Source: Niabella pedocola
Lineage (GTDB): Bacteria; Bacteroidota; Bacteroidia; Chitinophagales; Chitinophagaceae
Direction of reading: 5' to 3'
Assembly: GCF_021044425.1 (NCBI RefSeq)
Contig: NZ_JAJNEC010000005.1
Coordinates: 1,116,001 to 1,180,000 of the forward strand
Length of the DNA stretch: 64,000 nt
The position numbers and the translations under genes are program-made. Shown here one piece after another: positions 33,409 to 41,429 of the stretch; positions within the stretch are counted from its first letter, which is position 1, and each line of letters starts with the position of its first letter. Under the pieces are notes generated by a model, which saw only the letters and a program-made list of their open reading frames with translations, had not been told where the DNA came from and did no database searches.

Positions 33409-33804
33409 TTACGCTTCGTCCGGCCAGTTATTTTTGTAAGTGGAATCGTTCAGCTTAATTTCCTTGGCACTGAGCTGCATGGAAATCTGCATGGGATAAT
33501 CACCGTCATGATTGTATTCTTCCTGGTAATCGATACAATGGGCATCGCTAAACTTTAGTGTTTTTAGTTTGCTCATGCTATCCCGCCTGTAAAATACCAC
33601 TTCGCCGCTTTTTGTTTGTGTGGAGCTGATCATCCAGTCGAACAGATTGGTATCACCGTTGCTTTCAATGGTAATGTCGATCACGCCCCCCATCGGAATG
33701 GAGGTGGGCCGGTTGGTACGGTCGGTTTCCTGTGAAAACCGGAAACGGCAACTGAGCACCGTCAGCTCCTCGCCATCGGCCGTAAATTTTGCTAGAAATG
33801 ACAT
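33409..33804 (-). CDS. tssD: Type VI secretion system tube protein TssD (Hcp), copy 2
   Basis: Bacteroidota-type Hcp, the subunit whose hexamers stack into the inner tube of the T6SS and are exported. The 131-residue protein shows the family's pattern MSFLAKFTADGEELTVLSCRF, then QETDRTNRPTSIPMGGVIDITIESNGDTNLFDWM and the C-terminal ending YKNNWPDEA. It lies 96 bases behind the other tssD, with a hairpin in the gap. The two paralogues are about 40% identical by eye; a second tube protein could carry different cargo or be itself an effector carrier (inference). No C-terminal toxin extension is present. Confidence 0.9.
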   Translation of the reverse strand: MSFLAKFTADGEELTVLSCRFRFSQETDRTNRPTSIPMGGVIDITIESNGDTNLFDWMISSTQTKSGEVVFYRRDSMSKLKTLKFSDAHCIDYQEEYNHDGDYPMQISMQLSAKEIKLNDSTYKNNWPDEA

Positions 33805-33818
33805 AGATAACAGTTTAA

Positions 33819-33849
33819 ATAACCCGGTCCGTTAGCCAGACCGGGTTAT
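33819..33849 (-). terminator. Hairpin between the two tssD genes
   Basis: A perfect 11-bp stem (ATAACCCGGTC/GACCGGGTTAT) with a 9-base loop sits 51 bases past the first tssD stop codon, followed on the minus strand by TTAAACTG. The T run is weak, so it may be a partial terminator or an mRNA-stabilising stem that sets the ratio of the two Hcp proteins. Confidence 0.6.
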
Positions 33850-33900
33850 GATTCGATTAGAGATAAAAGCTGATCCAGCTTAAGGAGTTCAGGCCCGGTA

Positions 33901-34290
33901 TTAAACCGCCCATTGGTTTACATGAGAAGCATTTCCCATTGAAATTTCTTTTGCAGAAATGGTAAATGTTTCTGTAATGGGATTATCACTGGTGGAATTG
34001 AAGTTTTCCCGATACTGCACAAGATATCCTTCCTTGAAGTTTAGCTCTTTCATAGTGGCATCCGAGTCTCTTTTAGTGAACACGATCTTCCCATCTTTTC
34101 TTTCGAAATTGTTGCACATCCATTCGAAGAAGTTGGTTTCACCGGTCGATTCAACGGTGAGGGTGATTTTTCCGCCACGGGTGATCGAAGACGGACGACC
34201 CGTTGCATCGGTTTCCTGGTTCAGCGCGTAGTTCATGTCGAGGACATTGACCTTTTTGCCTGCTACCTCCAATTGTGCTTTAAATGACAT
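33901..34290 (-). CDS. tssD: Type VI secretion system tube protein TssD (Hcp), copy 1
   Basis: First of two Hcp-like tube proteins (129 residues): MSFKAQLEVAGKKVNVLDMNYALNQETDATGRPSSITRGGKITLTVESTGETNFFEWM..., ending in HVNQWAV. The QETDxxxRPS and ExTGETNxFEWM segments match the Bacteroidota TssD family. It follows tssC after a 148-base AT-rich gap that may hold a promoter, as tssD needs much higher expression than the baseplate genes. A strong hairpin follows it. Confidence 0.92.
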   Translation of the reverse strand: MSFKAQLEVAGKKVNVLDMNYALNQETDATGRPSSITRGGKITLTVESTGETNFFEWMCNNFERKDGKIVFTKRDSDATMKELNFKEGYLVQYRENFNSTSDNPITETFTISAKEISMGNASHVNQWAV

Positions 34291-34438
34291 AACTGTACAT
34301 TTTAGGTTAAAAAATAAAAAGTATAAAAACTATAAATAAAAAAAACATGTTCAAGGCAACCAATAATGCGGCCTTCCGCTGCATTGCTGGTTGCATGCCG
34401 GTACTGTTCCTTATGTTAGCGCCCTCAAAATCGTACGT

Positions 34439-35833
34439 TTACTTTCCCTCCTGTTCGTATTTCGATAACCATTCTACACCATCCGGGTCATCTCCCTTCT
34501 GGCCCTCCAGCTTAATAAGGAACGTTTTAGCCGGGAAATAGGGTTTCAAGTGTATATCTAAATGGATCCGGTCTTTTTGAACCGGGTCCTGTTCAAACCG
34601 TTTAATGGTAAAGTTTTCAATGAGCTTGCTGGGGCCTGTAATCCCATCCAGGAATTTAACGATCTGGGAGTTGAGTTCTTTGCGGGTATTGGCATTGAAG
34701 TTTTCAAATGCCCGCCGGTTCAGGAAGTCCATCATCACCTTTGCCACATAATCAAATACCCGTACCACCGAATAGGTTTGCAAGCCGATATTATCGCCAT
34801 TGAAAAGGGTTTTGGCAGAAAAAGCCATTACCTTTCCATATTCTTTGGCCATGGGTACCAGCCCCAGTTTTTCCAGTGAGGCGATCTCACTCTTTTTCAG
34901 GTCAAATTTCACACCGTCGACCTCGTTCATACTTCCGTATTTCTTACCGGCCGTTACCTGAGACATTAATGTGTAATAGATCTTTCCTGCCAGGGAGCTC
35001 GATGGCGGTACAAACAGGTGATCCTCTTCCCCAACGGCGTCTACCTTGCCCCGGCCTACCAGCCAGTTACAGGCCATGATCACATTGGAGCGATAAGGAT
35101 CTCCACCGGTCAGATTGGCCGCTTCAAACAATTCCATCACATCATCCGGTGTATCCAGGTTTTCAAAATCCGTTACCAGCATCACCTTATTGTCGTGCGC
35201 AATCTTTGCCCATTTTTCCACCACTTTGTTTGAGCCCAGGTATCCCGGCAATACCAGGAGACCATAGTTGTTCCGCAGATCCAACCGGTCATAATTATTT
35301 ACCAGTTCTGCCTGAACATAATCGATAAAACGGGTATTATCCAGATCTTTCAGCTGATCCAGTTCCGCGTTCATGACGGAAATATTTTTTACTTTCTGAC
35401 TCTCGGTATTCTTATAAAACAACGCAACCGAACGATACGAGCGTTCCAGCTCCTGCGTCCGTTCGAGCGACTTACGAAGGTTCGATTTCAGGGTATTTTC
35501 AGCAGACTGTGCCTTTTGCTCACAATCATTTACCATTTCGCTGAGGTCATCTGTTTTACTTAACACATCGGCCCACCATTCCAGCGTTTTTTTCAGTTCG
35601 GCACGATCTGTTTTTTTTGTGGACTCCTCGAGGAAGATCTTTTTCCGCGCCTTGCGTTCGGGGTTCAGGTTCTGTACATTGTCGATTGCAGATTCCAGCA
35701 GGTCGAAACCTCCCAGCCGCGCCAGGCCTTGTAAATAGGAGTCCAGCGACCCGAGTTCCCGGACCTCCGGCTGCTTATATTCTTTTTGCGCACCTTGTTC
35801 TTCCGGAGTTAAATTATTTTGAGCAGTTGCCAT
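34439..35833 (-). CDS. tssC: Type VI secretion system sheath protein TssC
   Basis: Large subunit of the contractile sheath (464 residues; Bacteroidota form, sometimes annotated DUF5458). An N-terminal helical part carries SLDSYLQGLARLGGFDLLESAIDN, followed by a coiled segment to about residue 130. The TssC core has NNYGLLVLPGYLGSNKVVEKWAKIAHDNKVMLVTDF near 187-222 and GDPYRSNVIMACNWLVGRGK near 243-262. The C-terminus GVEWLSKYEQEGK is also typical. It lies 32 bases after tssB, its obligate partner in the sheath. Confidence 0.93.
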   Translation of the reverse strand: MATAQNNLTPEEQGAQKEYKQPEVRELGSLDSYLQGLARLGGFDLLESAIDNVQNLNPERKARKKIFLEESTKKTDRAELKKTLEWWADVLSKTDDLSEMVNDCEQKAQSAENTLKSNLRKSLERTQELERSYRSVALFYKNTESQKVKNISVMNAELDQLKDLDNTRFIDYVQAELVNNYDRLDLRNNYGLLVLPGYLGSNKVVEKWAKIAHDNKVMLVTDFENLDTPDDVMELFEAANLTGGDPYRSNVIMACNWLVGRGKVDAVGEEDHLFVPPSSSLAGKIYYTLMSQVTAGKKYGSMNEVDGVKFDLKKSEIASLEKLGLVPMAKEYGKVMAFSAKTLFNGDNIGLQTYSVVRVFDYVAKVMMDFLNRRAFENFNANTRKELNSQIVKFLDGITGPSKLIENFTIKRFEQDPVQKDRIHLDIHLKPYFPAKTFLIKLEGQKGDDPDGVEWLSKYEQEGK

Positions 35834-35865
35834 ATATTAATCAAAAAAATAAAGTCAATGAATCG

Positions 35866-36318
35866 TTATTTAGAGCCATCCAGTTCCTGTATCAGAACCT
35901 GTAACGCAGCCAGCAGGTTCTGTTTGGTGTCCCTGTCTGCCAGCGCCTGTTTCAATAATTTATTTGTTTTTAACTGCTTTACAATTTTTTGGTATTGCTG
36001 CCGTTTCATATCCAGTTCACTTAAATAGGCACTCTGGCTGGTAATACCTGCGGCGCCAAAATCACTTAGCCCTTTGAAATGCAGGTCTTCCTTTTTAGTG
36101 GCCCCCTCTTCGGTTTCAAAATCCATAGAAACCGTTGGTGCAAAATGATTAAAGACCGCCTCTACATTGGTAAGCCCCTGTACAATTTCAGGTTTAACGG
36201 GCGGAAGATCGGTCAGCTTTTCGGCTAGTAAAACACGGTTCTGGGGAATATCTGCAAAAGCTTCAAACGCATCTGTTTTTACTTCCGTACCACCAATACC
36301 ATAAGGTTCTAAAGGCAT
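35866..36318 (-). CDS. tssB: Type VI secretion system sheath protein TssB
   Basis: Small sheath subunit (150 residues; Bacteroidota form, DUF5457-like). The N-terminal part (VKTDAFEAFADIPQNRVLLAEKLTDLPPVKPEIVQGLTNVEAVFNHFAPTVSMDFE) and the central FKGLSDFGAAGITSQSAYLSELDMKRQQY, corresponding to the FxSLxDFxPxxI region of other TssB proteins, identify it. The C-terminal helix (QALADRDTKQNLLAALQVLIQEL) matches the sheath-interlocking end. It is preceded by a 251-base gap with a candidate promoter, so tssB-tssC-tssD-tssD may be a separate transcript. Confidence 0.92.
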   Translation of the reverse strand: MPLEPYGIGGTEVKTDAFEAFADIPQNRVLLAEKLTDLPPVKPEIVQGLTNVEAVFNHFAPTVSMDFETEEGATKKEDLHFKGLSDFGAAGITSQSAYLSELDMKRQQYQKIVKQLKTNKLLKQALADRDTKQNLLAALQVLIQELDGSK

Positions 36319-36439
36319 AGCTATTAATTTTACAGGTCTAAAAAATTTGATTCTTTTCTGTCAAGCACCTTTCAAAATATCTCTAGTCGGTTATGAGACC
36401 CCGTTCGACGTATTGCTATTTTTCCAGGTCAGCTTCTCT

Positions 36440-36447
36440 CAAAAATA
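36440..36447 (-). promoter_or_regulatory. Possible -7 element upstream of tssB
   Basis: TATTTTTG on the minus strand matches TAnnTTTG, with TTTG 16 bases further upstream, in a very AT-rich 251-base gap between tssH and tssB. The start of tssB lies 122 bases downstream, leaving a long leader. Confidence 0.35.
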
Positions 36448-36569
36448 AAAATAAATTTCAAAACAAATCTAAAAAATAAATACAATCCTATAATAAATAA
36501 TTATTAAATATACCCGGAAATAGCGATATCCCGGAGAGGCTGTTTAAGGGTCCGAAAGCCGTTTACCCC

Positions 36570-39047
36570 TCATTCCTGCACATTTTCCCAAACCAGTTCC
36601 TCCTGCTCCAGCTTCAACCGGGCTTTTCCTCCCGGCTGCAGCTCACCTGAAATGATTTTTTTTGAAAGCGGCCTCCGGATCTGCGACCGGATAACACCAT
36701 GAAGCGGACGGGCTCCGTATTCCGGCGTAAAGCCCATAATGGCCAGCTTCTTTTTCGCCTCGGGGGTAATTTCAATGCCTACCTGTTGCTTTTCGAGCGC
36801 GGCATACAGCGATTTCAGGTGAATGTCGAGAATGCGTTCTACCATCTGCTCTTTCATAGGCGCAAAGGGTACGATTTCCGTAAGACGGCCCAGGAATTCC
36901 GGGCGGAAATGATTGCCCATGATATTCAGCAAACTTACAGGATCCGGCGGGGCCTGAGTGGTATTAAACGAGTCAACCACATGCTTACTGCCAATATTCG
37001 AGGTAAAGATCACCAGGGAATTGGAGAAGTCGCCCTCCTTGCCCAGCTTGTCATGGATCTTGCCTTCATCCATCAGTTGCAAAAAGATATCGAATACCGA
37101 CTGGTGTGCCTTTTCGATCTCATCAAACAATACCACCGAATACGGTTGCTGCCGGATCTTGTTCACCAGCAACCCGCCTTCTTCATACCCCACATAACCG
37201 GGAGGGGCGCCGTATAATAACGCGGCTGAATGTTCTTCCTTAAACTCCGACATATCGAAGCGGATGATATTGGTTTCATCCTGGAACAGGAAATCGGCCA
37301 GCGATTTTGCCAGCTCGGTTTTACCGGTACCGGTAGGACCTAAAAAGAAAAAGCACCCGATGGGTTGCCCGGGCTTTCCTAAACCCGAGCGGGACTCTAA
37401 AATGGATTCGCTGATGATCTTAACGGCATGATCCTGCCCTACCACCCGTTGCTGCAGGATCTCTTCAATGTTCAGCAGGCGTTCCTTTTCCTGTGCCTGT
37501 ATTTTACCCAATGGGATACCGGTTTTATCCGCCACAATGGAAATAACATCATTTTTATCCAGTGCGGTACGATCCTTTTCTACCAGGGGTTTCAGCGTTT
37601 CATAAACCACATCCAGGTATTTTACCACTTCGTCCGAGGTCTTCATCTGCATCGGGTCCTCCGATGTAGGAACCGCGCTCCAGATCACCGGACTCATCCC
37701 ACTTTTTAATTGCTGGTAATGCCACTGATATTCGGTCAACGGCGTTGGTGTTTCCGCATTATTTTTCAATGCTTCATATTCGGCCTTCCGGCTTTCCAGC
37801 AGGCTGGCTCCCGTATCTTTTACTAGGCGCAATGCGGCCATGGAACGGTCTGCAAGATCGATGGCAGCATCGGGCAGGCGCCGGTCCTTAATATACCGTT
37901 TGGCCAGGCGGATGGACTCGTGCAGGGTTTCATCCGGTGCTGCAATCTTATGATGGGTTTCATAAAGCGGCATCACAATCTTCATCATCCGGAAAGCCGC
38001 CACTGCACCGGGCTCCTCAACGGTCAGCGTTTCAAACCGCCGGGCAAAAGCCTCATCCCGCTCAAAATGCTTCCGGTATTCATCAATGGTGGTGGCTCCT
38101 ACAATGGTAATAGACCCCTTGGCCAGTTCCGGTTTGAGCAGGTTGGCCGCTCCCGAAAAGGGGCCGTTCTTATCCAGCAATACATGGATCTCATCAATGA
38201 ACAATATGCCTTTTTCAAATTGTTTGATCTCGTTTAGTACCGATTTCAACCGCTCCTCCGTTTCCCCTTTATAGGACGCTCCGGCGGCCATGGCCCCGTT
38301 ATTCAGTTCAAACACCCGCGCATTTTTCAAGAAGGCCGGAACCTGTCCCTGCTGGATAGCAATGGCAAACCCATCTACCAGCGCGGTTTTGCCCACGCCC
38401 GGCTCACCAATCAGCAGCACATTGGGCTTGGTACGCCGGCTCAGGATCTCCGCCATCATCCGTATTTCCTGTTCTCTTCCGATAATGGGGTCCAGCTTGC
38501 CCTCAGCAGCCATAAGGGTTTTATCGATCGTATATTTTTGCAAGGCCTGTTTGCCGCCCCCGGTGCCCTGTGCGGCCGCGCCCTGGGTGGCATTTTTTAC
38601 TTCATTGAGCAACCGGGCTCCCTCAGCGGAAACAGATGCCAGGTCAATCAGCTGCTGCCGCTGCGCCGGGAATGTTTTTAGCTGGTCAAAGGAAAAAACG
38701 ATCCCCGGTGTGCTGATGGATGCCAGTACATGAACCGGTGCAATTTCATCATCGCCCGTTTGTAAACGGATGCGGTCGGCATCATCCAGTACCGTGGCGA
38801 TATCATCGGCAGGCGGAACCTCGTCTTTCGGTGCCGTAGATTTCGGAAGCGCCTCTATGCGTACATCGGCCCAATCCGCCAGGTAATACACATCCATATC
38901 CGCCTGTACCAATACCGGCTCCAGCTCCACATCTTTGTGCAGTAAGGCTTTTAGCAGGTGCGCAGACGCATAACTGCCGTGCATATTTTCTTTGGCAATC
39001 GCTTTTGCAATATGCATTGCCTTTTCGAGCGTTTTTGAGAATTGCAT
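36570..39047 (-). CDS. tssH: Type VI secretion system ATPase TssH (ClpV)
   Basis: Hexameric AAA+ unfoldase that disassembles the contracted TssB-TssC sheath for reuse. The 825 residues comprise a Clp N-domain (about 1-140), a linker rich in Gly/Ala/Gln (155-170), the first AAA+ module with Walker A GEPGVGKT at 214-221 and Walker B LFIDEIH at about 282-288, a middle coiled domain (400-455), and the second module with Walker A GPTGTGKTE at 570-578, followed by FDMSEFKEEHSAALLYGAPPGYVGYEEGG and a C-terminal D2-small domain. General Clp chaperone ClpB is similar, but the location inside the T6SS cluster and the short middle domain favour ClpV. Confidence 0.93.
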   Translation of the reverse strand: MQFSKTLEKAMHIAKAIAKENMHGSYASAHLLKALLHKDVELEPVLVQADMDVYYLADWADVRIEALPKSTAPKDEVPPADDIATVLDDADRIRLQTGDDEIAPVHVLASISTPGIVFSFDQLKTFPAQRQQLIDLASVSAEGARLLNEVKNATQGAAAQGTGGGKQALQKYTIDKTLMAAEGKLDPIIGREQEIRMMAEILSRRTKPNVLLIGEPGVGKTALVDGFAIAIQQGQVPAFLKNARVFELNNGAMAAGASYKGETEERLKSVLNEIKQFEKGILFIDEIHVLLDKNGPFSGAANLLKPELAKGSITIVGATTIDEYRKHFERDEAFARRFETLTVEEPGAVAAFRMMKIVMPLYETHHKIAAPDETLHESIRLAKRYIKDRRLPDAAIDLADRSMAALRLVKDTGASLLESRKAEYEALKNNAETPTPLTEYQWHYQQLKSGMSPVIWSAVPTSEDPMQMKTSDEVVKYLDVVYETLKPLVEKDRTALDKNDVISIVADKTGIPLGKIQAQEKERLLNIEEILQQRVVGQDHAVKIISESILESRSGLGKPGQPIGCFFFLGPTGTGKTELAKSLADFLFQDETNIIRFDMSEFKEEHSAALLYGAPPGYVGYEEGGLLVNKIRQQPYSVVLFDEIEKAHQSVFDIFLQLMDEGKIHDKLGKEGDFSNSLVIFTSNIGSKHVVDSFNTTQAPPDPVSLLNIMGNHFRPEFLGRLTEIVPFAPMKEQMVERILDIHLKSLYAALEKQQVGIEITPEAKKKLAIMGFTPEYGARPLHGVIRSQIRRPLSKKIISGELQPGGKARLKLEQEELVWENVQE

Positions 39048-39071
39048 TTTGGTCTGTTAATTAGTGATTGA

Positions 39072-40142
39072 TTAAAGATCTCTCCATGACATCCCCAGCA
39101 TTCCCGTTTTCACCTTCCCGATTATGTCAATTTTATTTACGCAATTGTTCTGCTTGCTTTTATATAGTGTGGTCGTTAATGACAGTTTATCGCCTTTTTT
39201 TACTGCTGCTACCTTTTCGAAAAACTGCTGAAAGGTAGTTGCTTTTCCGTTCAGAATAACCGTTGTATTCAGATTTCCCTCACAAAAGTATTTACTAAAG
39301 GTGGAAATCGGCCGTTTTCCGCCTGCAGAATTCCGGAGCATCTGGTTAAAATCGGCGGCGGCCACATCCGGATACATCACCGTTGGCTCCGGTGTCTGGG
39401 GCTGCGGCTGTTGTTGCTGGGGCGCCGGATTCAGCTGTTCGGGCAGCGGAGCGGTATGCGGGTCGTCGTTCACCCGGGGACGGATCACGGGCCCGGATGC
39501 TCCTGCCACTCTGGGTGCTTCGGCGGCGGCCTTCGGATTTACAAATATCTTCCGCACCAGCGGTGTTTTCATATTTCCGTTGATGACAACTGAAATGGTT
39601 TTCCAGCCGGGCGTTTTATATGTATAGTATTGATTCCGTAGCGTACCATCTACATTGGCGGTTTCACCAAACCGCCACTCCCAGGAACTGGCCCTGGCTG
39701 ATGTATCGGTAAAAAGCACCGGTACATCCACTGTTGCCGTGGCAGGCATCACCACTTTGGCAACCAGCGAAGAATCAATGATCTCCGGTGCTTCATAAAC
39801 CGTAATGGTCTTGTACTCCGAACATTTGCCATCCGCTATCAGCATAATGGTATAATTTCCCGGAGCGTCAAAGGAGTGCATCGCCGATGCCACTTCGGTA
39901 ACACTCTGCTGGTTATCTCCAAAATCCCATTGCAGCTGCTTGAAGTTGCGCACATCCGTTTCAAACCGGACAATAGTGCCCACCCGCAGACTGGAGCCCA
40001 CGGTTTTGATCGAAAACTCCGAACAGGGTTTATAATTTTTAAACCGCACCACAAATGCCAGCGAGGCCAGGATGCATACAGCCAGGAGCGTGATGATCAC
40101 ATTATCATCCAAACGAAAAACCATAAATTGTTTTTTCTGCAT
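39072..40142 (-). CDS. tssP: T6SS-associated PKD-domain membrane protein (TssP-like)
   Basis: A 356-residue protein with one N-terminal membrane helix (VIITLLAVCILASLAFVVRF, about residues 14-33) and a periplasmic region holding two PKD-like Ig-fold domains: RFETDVRNFKQLQWDFGDNQQSVTEVASAMHSF near 57-90 and a second with WEWRFGETANVDGTLRNQYYTYKTPG near 153-178. A proline/glutamine-rich linker (about 220-255) precedes a C-terminal domain. Bacteroidota T6SS lacks the TssJ-L-M membrane complex and uses a distinct TssN, O, P, Q, R set; the PKD architecture and location fit TssP. The name is assigned by architecture, so moderately sure. Confidence 0.75.
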   Translation of the reverse strand: MQKKQFMVFRLDDNVIITLLAVCILASLAFVVRFKNYKPCSEFSIKTVGSSLRVGTIVRFETDVRNFKQLQWDFGDNQQSVTEVASAMHSFDAPGNYTIMLIADGKCSEYKTITVYEAPEIIDSSLVAKVVMPATATVDVPVLFTDTSARASSWEWRFGETANVDGTLRNQYYTYKTPGWKTISVVINGNMKTPLVRKIFVNPKAAAEAPRVAGASGPVIRPRVNDDPHTAPLPEQLNPAPQQQQPQPQTPEPTVMYPDVAAADFNQMLRNSAGGKRPISTFSKYFCEGNLNTTVILNGKATTFQQFFEKVAAVKKGDKLSLTTTLYKSKQNNCVNKIDIIGKVKTGMLGMSWRDL

Positions 40143-40211
40143 AAAGATGGCTTTGCGATTTTCAATAGTTTTTTTACAAACGGTTTTTAGTTTAAAACTT
40201 AATTTTGCTAC

Positions 40212-40859
40212 ATGTTACCAGGAAAAATATTCAGCGCCTTGTTAATCACTTTAAGCCTTCCGGCCTGCACCATTTTTAAAAAACCGGCCACTCCGGATTA
40301 CAGCACCTCCCTGTACATTAACAACCCGGCCCACAAAGACAGCACAAGTGCTGCAGTGATGGTTAGTACGGGCAATAAACGAACCCTGTCTCGCTCCGAC
40401 TCGCTGTTAAAAAGCAAGTATGCACAATATTTACAGGTACCTGCCGATAGTATTAGCAACCTAAGGCTTTACCGCTTTATTGATGAATGGCTCAACACGC
40501 CCTACCAGTGGGGCGGCACTACCAAAAGAGGTATCGACTGCTCGGCACTGATGCAACGCCTGCTGGCCGAAGTGTACGATATCTATATCCCCCGCACGTC
40601 CTACCAGCAGTACTTTACCGATAATGTGGAACGCTTTGCGCGCTGGGAATCGCTGGCCGAAGGTGACCTGATCTTTTTTAAGACCATCCCCGGCAACCCC
40701 ATTACACATGTGGGTTTGTACCTCGGCAACGGCCGCTTCGTAAACTCCGCCTCCCGTGGTGTTACCATTGAAAGCCTCCGGAAACCCTATTGGGCCGCAC
40801 GCTATGTAGCTTCCGGCCGGCTTATTGTAAACAAATCGAAGCGGGTAGCAAAAAAATAA
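40212..40859 (+). CDS. NlpC/P60 family lipoprotein inside the T6SS cluster
   Basis: Predicted outer-membrane-anchored peptidoglycan hydrolase (215 residues). The lipobox LPAC gives Cys19 as the lipid-modified residue. The NlpC/P60 domain from about residue 85 has the catalytic Cys110 in RGIDCSALMQ, His166 in ITHVGLYLG and Asn178 as the third polar residue. It is transcribed against the flow of the T6SS genes, between tssP and tssO. This enzyme class cleaves the D-gamma-glutamyl-diaminopimelate bond of stem peptides. It may simply be a housekeeping NlpC (Spr-like), or may open the wall for T6SS assembly; the sequence does not decide. Confidence 0.9.
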   Translation: MLPGKIFSALLITLSLPACTIFKKPATPDYSTSLYINNPAHKDSTSAAVMVSTGNKRTLSRSDSLLKSKYAQYLQVPADSISNLRLYRFIDEWLNTPYQWGGTTKRGIDCSALMQRLLAEVYDIYIPRTSYQQYFTDNVERFARWESLAEGDLIFFKTIPGNPITHVGLYLGNGRFVNSASRGVTIESLRKPYWAARYVASGRLIVNKSKRVAKK

Positions 40860-40878
40860 GTCAAAGAACAGACCGCGC

Positions 40879-41391
40879 CTAACGGGGCGTGGTCAACAAA
40901 TTATTCATCTGGGTCCGGCACTCCGTAAGATCCCTGCTGAGTTGGGCATTATCCGCTTTCAGTTTTTCCACTTCGGTGGGCATATCACCAATATCTGTGA
41001 TCTTGTTGGTAGCCTCCAGGTACCGTTGAAACACATCGATCACATTGGTATTTAACCGGGAGTACATGCTGCTGTCTTTGTACTGCAGGTTGTTCAGCGT
41101 CCGGATCTTTTCCATGATCAGTGAGTTCAGATACGCCTTTTGCGATCCGGGTTTGCGGAGCGAATCGATCAGCACCTTGGTTTCGTCCATGGTTTGCACA
41201 AAACGGTCCTGGGCAGCTTCCTGCAATTTAAAATTGTTCAGCTGCTGCCGCATCACCCGGTTATCTTTTGTGGGCACCAGGGTATCAAAATAAAAGGCCA
41301 GTAACACCAGGCCCACCGCCAGTATGAATAACAATAAAAATTTCCAGAATGCCTGCTGGCGCTCTTTTGCGTTGATGACGATCTGCGACAT
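40879..41391 (-). CDS. tssO: Type VI secretion system protein TssO
   Basis: A 170-residue protein with a single membrane helix near residues 17-36 (FLLLFILAVGLVLLAFYFDTL) and a periplasmic alpha-helical part that ends in a coiled coil (EVEKLKADNAQLSRDLTECRTQMNNL). This matches the TssO component specific to Bacteroidota T6SS, thought to belong to the membrane complex that replaces TssJ-L-M. It lies 38 bases after tssK. Its stop overlaps a hairpin (GACCGCGCC/GGCGTGGTC, 40871-40894) shared with the convergent NlpC gene. Confidence 0.82.
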   Translation of the reverse strand: MSQIVINAKERQQAFWKFLLLFILAVGLVLLAFYFDTLVPTKDNRVMRQQLNNFKLQEAAQDRFVQTMDETKVLIDSLRKPGSQKAYLNSLIMEKIRTLNNLQYKDSSMYSRLNTNVIDVFQRYLEATNKITDIGDMPTEVEKLKADNAQLSRDLTECRTQMNNLLTTPR

Positions 41392-41429
41392 TTTTCTTCT
41401 GTTTTAAATTCCGGTTAATGATAAAGGGA

